Positions 19,983 through 29,599 of a DNA stretch of 64,000 nucleotides are shown here, piece after piece (positions within the stretch are counted from its first letter, which is position 1; every line of letters begins with the position of its first letter). The translations under genes and the position numbers were made by a program. The DNA is taken from positions 1 to 64,000 of the forward strand of contig CALOBR010000016.1 of assembly GCA_942491665.1 (NCBI GenBank). Reading direction: 5' to 3'. This DNA is from CAVQGZ01 sp942491665. GTDB taxonomy: Bacteria; Actinomycetota; Actinomycetes; Jiangellales; Jiangellaceae. The notes under the pieces are model-generated. The model saw only the letters and a program-made list of their open reading frames with translations. It did no database searches and had not been told where the DNA came from.

Positions 19983-21318
19983 TAAGGACCGGCCGGTTTC
20001 CTGTGGCCCGCAAGGGCCAGGGCACCGGTCACGACCAGGGCCACCCCGAGCAGGGTCACCCCGACCAGGGGGCTCGAGAGCAGCTCCAGGCGCACCAGCA
20101 GTACCAGACCGAGCCCGAGCATCATGTCCCGAGAGAGGAGCTTGAGCACCCGCCACTAGGACTCACTCAGCTTGCGCGCGCCTAGGGAACGAAGGTGAAG
20201 ACCAGGACGATCGCGAGCAGGGGAAGCACATAGACCAGGTTGCTGAGCGCGAGATAGCCGTAGTAGACGGCGGGCGGCAGGTCGTTCAGGGTCAGGGCGC
20301 GGGTGTAGACCATGGGAAAGCCCGCGGTGCACAGGAGCTCGTAGCTGTTCGCGGCGAGGGCCAGGGCGACGGTCCCGAGGAGCATGGCGCCGAGATGGTC
20401 GGCCGATACCAGCCCCGCGCATCCGCCGAAGAGCCCGGCTGCGGCGTCCGGGATCGCGAGGCTCGGCCCCTGATGGAACAGGAAGTAATCCTTCACGTTG
20501 GTGCACTAACAGCACCGCGATCGCCCCCGCCACCAGGGTGACCAGGGCGCCCCGCCGACCACCAGGGAACAGGTTCAGCCAGGCGGCCATGAAGAAGGAA
20601 ATAGACCAGGCCCGAGAAAGAGCACGAAGGTGCCCCTGAATAAACAGCATCCGGGTGCGACTGCGCGCATGGACCCGGAGACTCAGCAGGAAGAGCAGCA
20701 CGAAGAAGGCGAGGATTGAAGGCATCGAGACCCGCGATCACCAGGGTCAGGACGAGCAGCGACAGCTCGCCCACGGCGACGCTTCCGAGCAGAGGGGCAG
20801 CTCGATGCGGGCCGGGGCCTCGGCCGGCGCCTCACCCAGGTCCAGGGGGCGCTCCCCGGCGACGGCCTCCCTGGCCGACGGACATCCCGGCCGCCCTGGC
20901 GACAGAAGCGAGCGAGACCCAGGACGCGCTCGCCCATCCCCTCGGGCCGGTCGAAGCCGGTGAGCATCTGGCCGCAGACGAAGAAGGCCGGGACCGAGCG
21001 GGCCTCCTGACCCAGGGACCGGGCCAGCTCCACATAGCGCGCGACGTTCGCGCGGTCGCTGGTCAGCTCGAAGTCCTGGATCTCGAGCCAGGGCTCGCGC
21101 TCGCGCAGCCCCTCCCAGAACGTCTTGGCCTCCAGGCAGTGGGGACACTGGCGTGACCAGAAGACATAGAGCTGCACGCGCTCCTCACCCGCGGGCGTTC
21201 GCACCAGCCATTCGGTGCCTTCCGAGGCGCCCGCGGTCGAGAACGCAGGGGGGCTGCCGGTCGCGAGCAAAAGCAGCAAGGGCAGGATCAGTCGGTACGG
21301 CGGGATGATCGCGCGCAT
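19983..21318 (-). pseudogene. Thioredoxin-domain + DsbD/CcdA-like transmembrane protein, frameshifted
   Basis: Predicted periplasmic disulfide-handling protein. From ATG 21318 (MRAIIPPYRLILPLLLLLATG) comes a signal sequence, then a thioredoxin-fold domain with the active-site CPHC (FWSRQCPHCLEAKTFWE) and a VPAFFVCGQMLTGFDRPEGM glutaredoxin-like end. After several indels a membrane domain follows: ELSLLVLTLVIAGLDAFNP, AFFVLLFLLSLRVHARS, FLFHQG, LGAMLLGTVALALAANSYELL with the Cys of the DsbD type, and LVYVLPLLAIVLVFTF. The tail (19,983-20,180) is read through an in-frame stop. Fusion order thioredoxin then DsbD-like beta domain is unusual but known in proteobacteria. Electron donor/acceptor direction cannot be told. 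Confidence 0.7.
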
Positions 21319-21541
21319 GGGGTTCACTGGGGATCAAGAGGTCACGCTTATTGAGACCCCAATAACCCAATCCGAAGCAGCGGCGCCGGCACGATCCGGC
21401 GCGCGCCCCGGACGGGCTCACGGTCGTTTGGGATGGCCCGCACTCGACTATCGCTTCCCGTGTACGCCAGCCGACACCCAGGGTGGATCACGCCCTTACC
21501 CAGACAACAGGGGCGGATCTGCCCCCGACCCCCGCCAACCG

Positions 21542-22430
21542 ATGACCAGACCAGAACGTGCGACCCTATCAATACCTTGGCCCCAGCGAGCGCCCCGGCA
21601 AGCCCCAGGGTGCCCCCGCGAGGACTTGCCCGACCACCTGCCACCTGACCTGCCGCGTCGCCGGTCACGGTCACTCCGCCTCCTGTGGCTCGGCCTCCTG
21701 TGGCCCGGCCTGTTTTGGATGGTCTCCGTGGCCAGCGGGTCGGAGCCGGACATGACCGCCCAGCGCCAGGACCTGGTCTCGGAGATCGAGGCCGATGTGC
21801 GGCTCACCGCCCGTGAGCTGGGTTTCTCCCGGCTCGACCCGCGGGTGCGCGAGGCCATGCTCGCGGTACCGCGCGAACGGTTCGTGCCGGCGGCGGAGCG
21901 CGGGCTCGCCTATCGCAACCACCCATTGCCCATCGGTCAGGGTCAGACCATCTCCCAGCCCTACATCGTCGCCATCATGACCCAGCTGCTAGGCGTGGGA
22001 CCCGGCGACCGGGTCTTCGAGCTCGGCACCGGCTCTGGGTATCAGGCCGCCGTGCTCGCCGCCCTGGGGGTCGAGGTCTACACGGTGGAGATCGTCCCCG
22101 AGCTCGCCCAGCGCGCCCGCACCACCCTGTCCGAGCTGGGTTACGACCGGGTGCAGGTGCGCGCCGGGGACGGCTGGGCGGGCTGGCCCCAGGCCGCCCC
22201 CTTCGACGGGATCATCGTCACCGCGGCCGCGCCCCGGCTCCCCCGAGCCCCTGATCGCACCAGCTCAGGCCCGGGGCCGGCTGGTGATCCCGGTGAGCGA
22301 GCCCGGCGGGTTCCAGGTGCTCGCGGTCTATCGCAAAGAGGCCGGCGAGCTGGTCCGGGAGGCGCAGCTACCGGTGCGTTTCGTCCCCGTCACCGGACCC
22401 GGCGTCGAGGACGCCAGAGCCACTGAGTCC
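21542..22430 (+). pseudogene. pcm: Protein-L-isoaspartate O-methyltransferase (Pcm), one frameshift
   Basis: Repairs damaged proteins by methylating L-isoaspartyl residues with SAM. Seen: SRLDPRVREAMLAVPRERFV, then GQGQTISQPYIVAIMTQLL, the SAM-binding VFELGTGSGYQAAVLAALG, EIVPELAQRA and FDGIIVTAAA, all in one frame. Near 22,240 an indel moves the end to another frame (GGRLVIPVSEPGGFQVLAVY). A hydrophobic stretch LRLLWLGLLWPGLFWMVS precedes the domain, which suggests an exported or membrane-anchored form rather than the usual cytosolic one. Start at 21,542 (ATG) includes that stretch; ATG 21,719 would exclude it. C-terminus about 22,430. Confidence 0.88.
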
Positions 22431-22530
22431 ATCCCCCGAGCGTCACCACTAGCCGGCGCCGCGCGCCTGCGCCCCGCGCGCCGATCCCCTGTCCATCCCT
22501 GCCTCAGACATCCACAGAGGACCACGATCC

Positions 22531-23395
22531 ATGCGTTCCAAGACCCTTGCCCGTGCCGGCCTCGCCGCTTTGCTGGTTCGTGTCGATCGGCCTGCCCATC
22601 CACGCGGAGTCCCCGCCCGCGGCGACGGGATCGGACCTGGAGAAGGAGGCCCGGTGGCGCGCGCAGATCGTCGATGCGCTGATGGATGGTGAGGCCGTGG
22701 ACCTGGTCGCCGGGGGCCAGACCTTCCTCGGCCTCTACACGGAGGCGGAGACCGCCGACGGCGCGCCGAGCCAGCGGGCGGCCCTCGTCGTCCACGGGAT
22801 CGGCGTGCACCCGGACTGGCCGCAGGTGATCCACCCCATCCGGGTCGGGCTCCCGGCGCAGGGCTGGAGCACCCTCTCGATCCAGATGCCTGTCCTGGGC
22901 AACGCAAGGCCGAATCGAGCGACTACTTGCCCTTGATGGACGCTGTCGCACCTCGCATGGACGCCGCCCTGGCCTTCCTGAAGGAGCGCGGGGTCGGGCA
23001 GATCGTCCCGATCGCCTACTGGCCTGAGTTGCCGCCGCGAGCGGCCGTTGCTCTGGCTGGCCATGATGGAGGCCGCGGATGCCTATGTGGCCATCGGCAT
23101 GTCCGGCTTGCGCGCCCGACGCACGTCCGGGTTGGTTTTCGTCCGGACCGTCGGGCGCATCCGGCTCCCTATGCTCGATCACCCGTGGCGGTGATCTTGC
23201 CGCCGACGATCCGGACACCGCCGCGAGGCAGGTCGAGCGCCGCCCAGGCGGCGGGCAATGCCCACGGCCTGCACCGAAGACCTGGGTCCTGGACGCGGAC
23301 ACCATTTCTTCGAAGGCCAGGACGAGGCCCTGATCGAGGTCATCCGGCCAGTGGCTGGACCAGACCCTTCCGGCAGGACAGTACGCGGGGTTGAT
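22531..23395 (+). pseudogene. DUF3530-family protein (alpha/beta-hydrolase-like), frameshifted
   Basis: Secreted or periplasmic protein of unknown reaction. Start ATG 22,531 gives MRSKTLARAGLAAL and a signal-like stretch that is broken by an indel. Seen next: DLEKEARWRAQIVDALMDG, then AALVVHGIGVHPDWPQVIHP and GWSTLSIQMPVLGN, a hydrolase-like beta strand and oxyanion region typical of DUF3530. Later blocks (PLMDAVAPRMDAALAFL, AADAYVAIGMSGL, DEALIEVIR) lie in different frames. The catalytic Ser motif could not be verified. It follows pcm in the same direction and may be cotranscribed. Confidence 0.65.
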
Positions 23396-23999
23396 CCGGG
23401 CCGCCTCCCACGCATCCCCATCGAGTCGACACGCGACACTGGAGGCCCATGGATCCTTCATTGGCCGCCGACCGGGAGACTCGATGCCTGGGATACGGCC
23501 ATCCCGAGCAAAGGCGCATCTCGAAAGCAGCACCAGCAGCCGGGCGATGGCACGGATGCGGTTGATTTGCGCTGGGCCTGCGAGCTAAGACGCCACCACA
23601 CACCAAGATCGCGACCAAGCTGGATCTGCTCAGCGGGACCTGCCCCCGCCAAAGATCTAGGTCGACGTCATGGGCAAACCACGCAGAGACCTGGTGGCGC
23701 AGGGGTTCGCGCCCGGGGCGCTCGTGCCCCGCCTGGATCCGCGCGGACTCGTCGAGGTGTGTGACCTTGCCGGTTCAACTGGTCTTCCACCGGCCTTTGC
23801 GACCTGCAGAACAGGAGCCGGAGCGCACCTATCCCCGAGTACATCCTTCGTGACCTCCGGAGAGGATCGCCGCGGGCGACCGCAGACACCGCCGGCTGAC
23901 CGGGTGCGGCGGCTCGCGCGATAGGTGTCGATCCTGGCCATCCAGTCTCCGAGCGCACCCTGGACCTCCTGGTCACTACATCGAGGCCATCCGTTCCCC
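23396..23999. other. Unresolved coding-like stretch
   Basis: High-GC sequence with broken frames between DUF3530 and the methyltransferase. A short phrase (KIATKLDLLSG) and others hint at a real but badly frameshifted plus-strand gene. No family could be named. Confidence 0.3.
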
Positions 24000-24775
24000 C
24001 TGGCGAGATGCGCGGGGGCGCTACCCGGCTGGTCGCCGACCTGGTAGTGACGCCAGATGGAACCGGGATGCAGACCCGTTGGCTTGCCACCCCCACCGAC
24101 TTCCGGTCTACGACCAACCCTTCGCACGCCAGGACGCCGGGCCAGTTGGCCTGTTCTACAGCCAGCTTTACCTGGTGGATCACATCGACCTGCCCCTGCA
24201 TCGCCGAGATCCGCGCCCTCACCGGTCGCCTGATCCCGGCGGGCGACCGGATCCTCGACCTGATGTCGAGCTGGCGTCGCAGCTGCCGGAGGAACTGGCA
24301 GCAGGCCAGGCGGCCGGCCAATGGATGGAGGCCGCGAAGAAGCTCGATCTCCTTGGCGGTGATCGCCGCCGACCAGCGGGTGGTCCACAACCTCATAAAC
24401 GACCCGCGACTCCCCTTCGGCGATGGCAGCTTCGAAGCGATCGATTGCGCAATCTCCGTGGAATTCCTTTCCGACCCCTTTGCAGGAGCAACTGCTGGGG
24501 CTGCACGGGTATCGCCCCCGGCGGGCGCCAAGTGGTGACCTTCTCCAACCAACGCGCGCTGGTTCCCTCCCAAGGTGGTCCTGCTCTGGGAGGTGGATCC
24601 ACGCGTTTGAGCGCCCTGGGCTGGTGCTCGAGCCTACTTCCCCCTCGAATCCGGTCAGTTCCGGGATCTCAGCACCTGGTCACTGCGCGGCCTGCCGCAG
24701 CCGGCCGACGGCAAATATGCCGATCCCTGGCGACCTCCGACCCCGTCTATGCGGTCTGGGGAGAGCGCGCTTGCC
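24000..24775 (+). pseudogene. SAM-dependent methyltransferase (type 11), frameshifted
   Basis: Seen in alternating frames: VGLFYSQLYLVDHID, then RLIPAGDRILDLMSSW (motif I region of class I SAM methyltransferases; the usual glycines are replaced by DLMSSW, as in one known subgroup), RVVHNLINDPRLPFGDGSFEAID with the acidic FD/FE pattern, AISVEFLSDPF, a GGRQVVTFSNQ (motif post-II) block and a C-terminal LATSDPVYAVWGERA. The substrate is unknown. At least five indels. The N-terminal limit is arbitrary. Confidence 0.6.
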
Positions 24776-25007
24776 GTCCTGGGCGGCAGCAGCCATCCTT
24801 CGTGGAGCAGACCGCTGGGGCGCCTGGGCAAGACCACGGAGCAGGGCGAGTTGATCCGCAGGCTCGGTGGCCAGCGAGCGCCGACCGCCGCCCGGGACCT
24901 CGGGGCGCCGATCCGCGAGCGCCTCGCGGCCCAGGCTGATCCGGTCAGGGCCCCCGCACCCACCCCCTCCGGCCTAGAGCCGGCATCGCCCTTTTCCGGA
25001 GCCACCC

Positions 25008-25371
25008 ATGCAGCAGCCGAAGACGTACTCGAGCCCCTCGGGCCCCTGCTCATCGACCCGCGCACGGTTTCACGCGCAGCGGCAGTTGCGAGACCGGACC
25101 CGGGACCTGGGGTCCTGCATGTCGCCGGGTGACCCGCAGGATCTCGCGTTCAGCCAGGACCAGGGGCGGCGACCTCCGCCGACCCCGGTCCCGGAGTTCG
25201 ACAACCCGGGCTGCGCAACACTGGCGACCGCTGGTGTCTGTGCGCGGCACGCGGGCGGGAGGCTGGCGCTGGCGAGGCGGCGCCGCCGGTGGCGCTAGGG
25301 GCAACCATTGAGCACGCCCTAGGGTCGCCTCGCTCGCGGACCTCAAGGCCCACGCCATCGATCTCTCTTGA
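25008..25371 (+). pseudogene. DUF2237 family protein, frameshifted
   Basis: Small cytosolic protein of unknown function, about 120 residues. Frames together give LEPLGPLLIDPRTGF-like opening, then SCETGPGDLGS-like cysteines, PVPEFDNPGL, and the diagnostic NTGDRWCLCAARW, then LADLKAHAIDLS, stop at 25,371. The DRWCLCA(A)RW block and LKxHA end are characteristic of the family. ATG 25,008 is the natural start. Three indels interrupt it. Confidence 0.7.
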
Positions 25372-25559
25372 CCGACGCCCAAGTCCGGCGGTGACGGTGC
25401 TGCGCGGCCGGGCTAAAATCCGGGCTGCCGGCGCCGGCCTGGAAAAACCGGCGGCCCGTGCTGCTCTCGTGCTTCCCTCGACTCGCGGCTTCAAGTCGTC
25501 GCCCGTCGTCACGGCCTGTTCGCCCTCCCTCCCCGCCCTCGTCTTGGTGCGCCCCTGGC

Positions 25560-26111
25560 CTCCCCGATGGATGCCCGGGCGTTCGACGACCTCTGGTTCA
25601 CGGCCAAATCGACACCCAAGGAGACCAGCCTCAAGGAGACCTCGGCACCTGGAGCGGATCGCCGAGGGCGGGACGGTGTCGGTCAACATCGGCTCGGTCT
25701 TAGTGGCCGAACGTTTTTTCTACCTCGCTGCGCGGTGATGAAGGGCCTTTCGCACCTATCGCGTCGCCCTGGGCTGTTCCGCCCACTGGGCGCCGGCGCC
25801 GGCTGGGGGACGGCGGGACCCCGGGGGCGCGTCGCGCAAGCCGGCGGCCCGCAATGCCCGCAGCCCAACTATCGCAAGGCCCTGAGCATCTCCTATCTGA
25901 TCACGCGCGCTCGCCAGCATGCCATGCCGCAGGCGGAGGAAACAATCCGGGCGGGATGATCTTGATCCACGGTCAACCGAATCGTGGGGTGAGCTTCGAG
26001 GAACCGGGCGACCTGGACCTTCGGATGCGTCGCCGTGGCCGAACCGGGCGATCGACGAGATCTGGGCATTTCCCAGCCAACGGCAAGACCCCGATCGAGA
26101 TCCTGCCCTGA
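25560..26111 (+). pseudogene. L,D-transpeptidase family protein (YkuD domain), frameshifted
   Basis: Periplasmic enzyme expected to make 3-3 peptidoglycan crosslinks or anchor proteins to peptidoglycan. Seen in different frames: FRTYRVAL (usual strand near the domain start), PNYRKALSISY, then GGMILIHGQPN, equivalent to the HG motif, DWTFGCVAV carrying the catalytic Cys (about 26,020, in a frame that needs one correction), and AIDEIWAF... GKTPIEILP at the C-terminus, stop 26,111. The 5' limit is uncertain, and the stretch 25,380-25,640 before it is only weakly coding-like. Confidence 0.65.
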
Positions 26112-26329
26112 CCCTCCCGTACGCAACCCAAACCAGCGCCGAAGGTGATCGAAAAAAGCCAAGGGCAGAGGATGGAGGATCGGCGGGCTCGACGCAGCCG
26201 CGTCCGGCAGAACTGAGCCGGAGCCGCCCGCATGTCCCTCTAAACCCCATGGTCATGAAGGCATCCCATGTAGCCCAGCAAGGCCAAGAGCATTACGACA
26301 GCCCAGGAGCGCCTGGCGCATGACCCAAG

Positions 26330-26781
26330 GGCGAATGGCCAGTGGCCATCCAGTTCGTCATCTTCACTTCGCCTTCATCCTCGCGCCGTCCTGGAACCCC
26401 TGGATCTCGCGCACCTAGCGCGACTCGAGCGGAACGATTCCGGGGCGGTGCTGCTCGGCACCTTCGGGCTGGCGGTCTGGACTGGGCCTCTTCGGCGCCC
26501 TGCACATTCGCCGCTACCTCACCCCCGCTTCTACCGGTGGACCACAGCCGTTGGTGCCCACGGGGTCTATGGTCTGGGCCACGGCATCCCGCTCCATGGC
26601 CAACTCTTCGCTGCACTGGCTGGGTCTGCCTGGGCTCTGAGCCTCAGCCATCCTGGCCCTGCTCATGTGGGTTCGTCTTCTTCGGCCCCGAGCAGGAGGA
26701 GGCTGGCTCGCGACCACCACCCGGACTACCCGGCGTACCGCCCACCGCAGGGTGCGCAAGCTCATCCCGGGAGTCTACTGA
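26330..26781 (+). pseudogene. Isoprenylcysteine/phospholipid methyltransferase-like membrane protein, frameshifted
   Basis: Integral membrane methyltransferase of the ICMT/PEMT type. The recognisable end is EEARLARDHPDYPAYRRRVR in combined frames, followed by RVRKLIPGVY and a stop at 26,781; this arrangement (E-x-x-L, DYxxYRRRV, KLIPG) is characteristic. Upstream are hydrophobic stretches (LLGTFGLAVWTG; ALAGSAWALSLS) and a TxGxY/HG-type middle region. Substrate unknown. Confidence 0.5.
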
Positions 26782-26820
26782 CGCGCCCGCGCCCCGGTGC
26801 GCGCCTTCAACCTGGACGGA

Positions 26821-27290
26821 CTACTGATTCGCGGACGCCTCGGCCACGCCGAGCGGACGCGTCGCCTCCCTGACCGATGGGACCCTCGGGATCGAGGTCA
26901 TGAGCCGTCCAGGACTCCTGCGCCGCCGACGGGTCGCCGGCCTGGAAGTTGACGAAGCCGGGGCGAGCAGGAACGCTGCGAACTCCAGGGCCTGGAGCGT
27001 AGCGGCGCGCAGGACCTCGATCATGAGCGTATCGCCGCTCAGATGGGTGGCGAGACCGAGGTCATCCAGGTCTCCCAATCCAGGGCTCGCCGCCAGGACC
27101 TGACGGTAGGGGATGGCCTCGGCGTAGCGGCCCTCGCCGAACAGGCGTCTGCGCGCTGCAGGACCTGACCGGGGCGTGGCGACGCCCTGGGTGGGCGCGG
27201 GCTGGGCGGCGCCGGCCGACGCTGACCGGATATGCTGATCGGCGTCAGGCTCGTGCCTGTGGCGGCTGGCCACGCTGCTCCCACCATTCA
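26821..27290 (-). pseudogene. TPR-repeat protein, C-terminal part
   Basis: A repeat of TPR type is visible (GEGRYAEAIPYRQVLAASPG), followed by DDLGLATHLSGDTLMIEV and LQALEFAAFLLAP. One or more indels then destroy the frame. Function unknown; converges with the ICMT-like gene. Confidence 0.4.
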
Positions 27291-27390
27291 TCCTCGGGCT
27301 GCTCGTGCTGCTTCAGTGGCAGCGGCACGAGGGACGCGGCATCGACTGGCGGCAGACCGTGTCAGACCCGGTGTGGTCCTGGCCTCAACC
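27231..27390 (+). pseudogene. N-terminal fragment of a small membrane protein, cut at a junction
   Basis: One frame encodes a single strong TM segment, WRLATLLPPFILGLLVLLQW, followed by QRHEGRGIDWRQ, with no continuation. It is the last recognisably gammaproteobacterial piece before actinobacterial sequence begins. Its stop or continuation was not found. Confidence 0.35.
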
Positions 27391-27690
27391 ACCGACCCGT
27401 TGCATTGTTGGCCTACCGGGTCGCGCCATGGGGCTGTTCGCCTGGGCTTCCCTCGCCACGCCGCTTGCCGGCCCCCAGCTCCGGATACACACCGCGTCGC
27501 AGGCGCTTGGCGAGGTTCGGTGCGGGTGGACTGCGCGTCGTCGGACAGCACCCCCGACCTTGACCTGGCCGCGTGATTGTGCCGCGGCTGAGGTCGCGCA
27601 AGCCGGTGAGGCGATTCCCGTGGTCGGGAAGGATCCACCAGTCCCTCCCGCACCGGCATCGGCTTGTGGTCGGCGTTCCTGGCTGTGGTG
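27370..27690. other. Junction zone between proteobacterial-like and actinobacterial-like sequence
   Basis: No gene is recognised. To the left genes resemble purple sulfur bacteria, to the right everything resembles Actinobacteria, starting with the 3' end of an IS1634-type transposase. The exact breakpoint was not found. Confidence 0.45.
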
Positions 27691-29545
27691 TCAGTTGGTG
27701 GCATGGGAATGACGGATGACCTGCAGGGCCTTGCCGTCGTTGTGGTGGCCGGCGTGTACTGGGCCAGATGGTGTACTGGTCCAGGCCGCCGGCGTGGAAG
27801 TCCTCGACTGCGGCCGGTGGTGTTGTCTTGTCGTAGTACCTCGGGTTTTTGTGAAGGTCCAGGGCCTGGAAGGCGGCCGTGGCCTCGGTGCTGGGGGTGG
27901 TGGTCTGCTGGTAGGTGCCGGCGGGTCCGGTGAAGGTACCGACGTGCAGGCGATGCAGGGCCGGGCGCAGGTGGTGCCACGTCTGCCCGGTGCGGGTCTC
28001 GGTGATGCGGATGAGGATGAGGGCGAGCCAGCGAGAACAGGACGTGATAGCGGATGCCAGTTCTCCAGGACGATGGAAGAGCGGGCTGGAAGTCGATGAC
28101 GTACTTCATGTCGCGCCAGGCGTTCTCGATGGCGGCGAAGCTGCTGGGTTTCCAGCGCCGCGGTACTCCGCACTCCAGGTGAGGAGTCGGAGGTGCGCAG
28201 CGGGTGCTTGAGTGCGGGACCGCCTGCCCGATGAGAAATGTGCAGCGGCGTCGAGGCGCAACGGGCTGCCAGGGGTGACCTTGCGGGTACCAGTTCGATT
28301 CCGGGCTTGGTGGAGATCACCCCCCACTGACTCGACCTTGCGCTCGCTGAGGGCGTCCGAGCTCGTCGATGAGTTCTTTCAGCTTGTCGACCGTATCCGC
28401 GCGGATGGTGGCGTCCAGGCTCGGCTTGATTCAGGTTGTGGCAGACGGCGAACCGCTCGTGCTCGCTGGGGTGGACTTCCTTGACGCGCAGGTTGTCCGC
28501 GACGGCGGCGTAGCGGCCCGGCCGGGACAACGCCGCAGTGGCTTCGGCGGATCCGGAGCGCAGCTTCTCGCCGAGGATGTAGCCGCGGCGCCCGGCGTCG
28601 AGGCCCGCTGGTTCGCCGCGGGTGAACCACCCGGTCTTCGCGGATCGCCTTGCCCGAGTCGGTCCGCCAGACGGTCTGCTTGAGCCACCAGCAGGATCGG
28701 GATGGTGTCGGTGGTGTTCCAGGCCAGGACCACCCGCACCGGGATCCATCCCGGGTCACGGCATCGATGACGACCTGCGGCAGGTCGTCGCGGTGGTCGC
28801 CGGACTTCCCCACGTCCAGGTTGACCTCCGTCGCGGCGGTCGCCGCGTCGTCAGTGTCCTCGCCGCTCAGCGGCTGGCCGAAGATGCACGTCCGCGCGTT
28901 TCCGGATCGTGGCCTGCTCGACCTGGAAGTGGGTGCTGGTGGTGTCGAACAGCAGGTCGACCTCGGGGTTGAGCAGGTCGGCCGCGCTGTCGTGACGTTC
29001 TTCGCTGGCGATCGGTTCGACCTCGAAGCCATCCGGTCATCGCCCCGAGCAGCAGGTTGCCCTCGGACACCTCCGGTGGGCCGGGCACGTGCGTCTCGTT
29101 GGTGACCCAGCTGGCGGCGGCCAGCTTCGAGCTCGGCGCCAGCGCCCGGTTCGCCACCAGCGCGAACAGCACCCGCTCGGTGGACTCCGGGCGCCGCGTG
29201 CCGGCCAGCAGCCGCCTCATGCTCATGTCGATGCCTAGGCGGTGCCACAGCTGGTCCAGCAGCCAGGTCCCGCCCAACGGCCGGGACTCGGCGAACTCCA
29301 GCCCCGGCAGCCCCGCCACCTGGTCGCCCGCTGCCGGGCTGCCATTGTGGCTTCACCAGCGCCCCGATCAGCCGTAGTGCCGGCCCGGTCCAGCTCCTCC
29401 AGCCCGACCACGAAGTTGTAGACGCCGGTGCAGGGAGCCTTGCAGGCCGGGTCCCACCGCCTCGGTCGCTGCGCATGGCTGCAGGTACGCACCGGGCTGC
29501 CGTCCTTGTTCCGCCGCGCTCGACGTACGCGAACGCGCCGACCAA
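27691..29545 (-). pseudogene. IS1634-family transposase (DDE), frameshifted
   Basis: Start TTG 29,545 (VGAFAYV). Blocks in different frames: LGGTWLLDQLWHRLGIDMSM, TERVLFALVANRALAPSSKL, then the DDE core with RVVLAWNTTDTIPILL-like and ENAWRDMKYVIDFQPA, in which the Glu of the DDE triad is expected just before WRDMKYVI. This opening and the DMKYVIDFRP region are typical of actinobacterial IS1634 proteins of 550-600 residues. More than eight indels. Terminal inverted repeats were not located, so element ends are unknown. Confidence 0.75.
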
Positions 29546-29599
29546 CCAGCGCCGTACCTACCAGATCAAGGCCCAGGACGCACCACGAATCGTGTCCCT

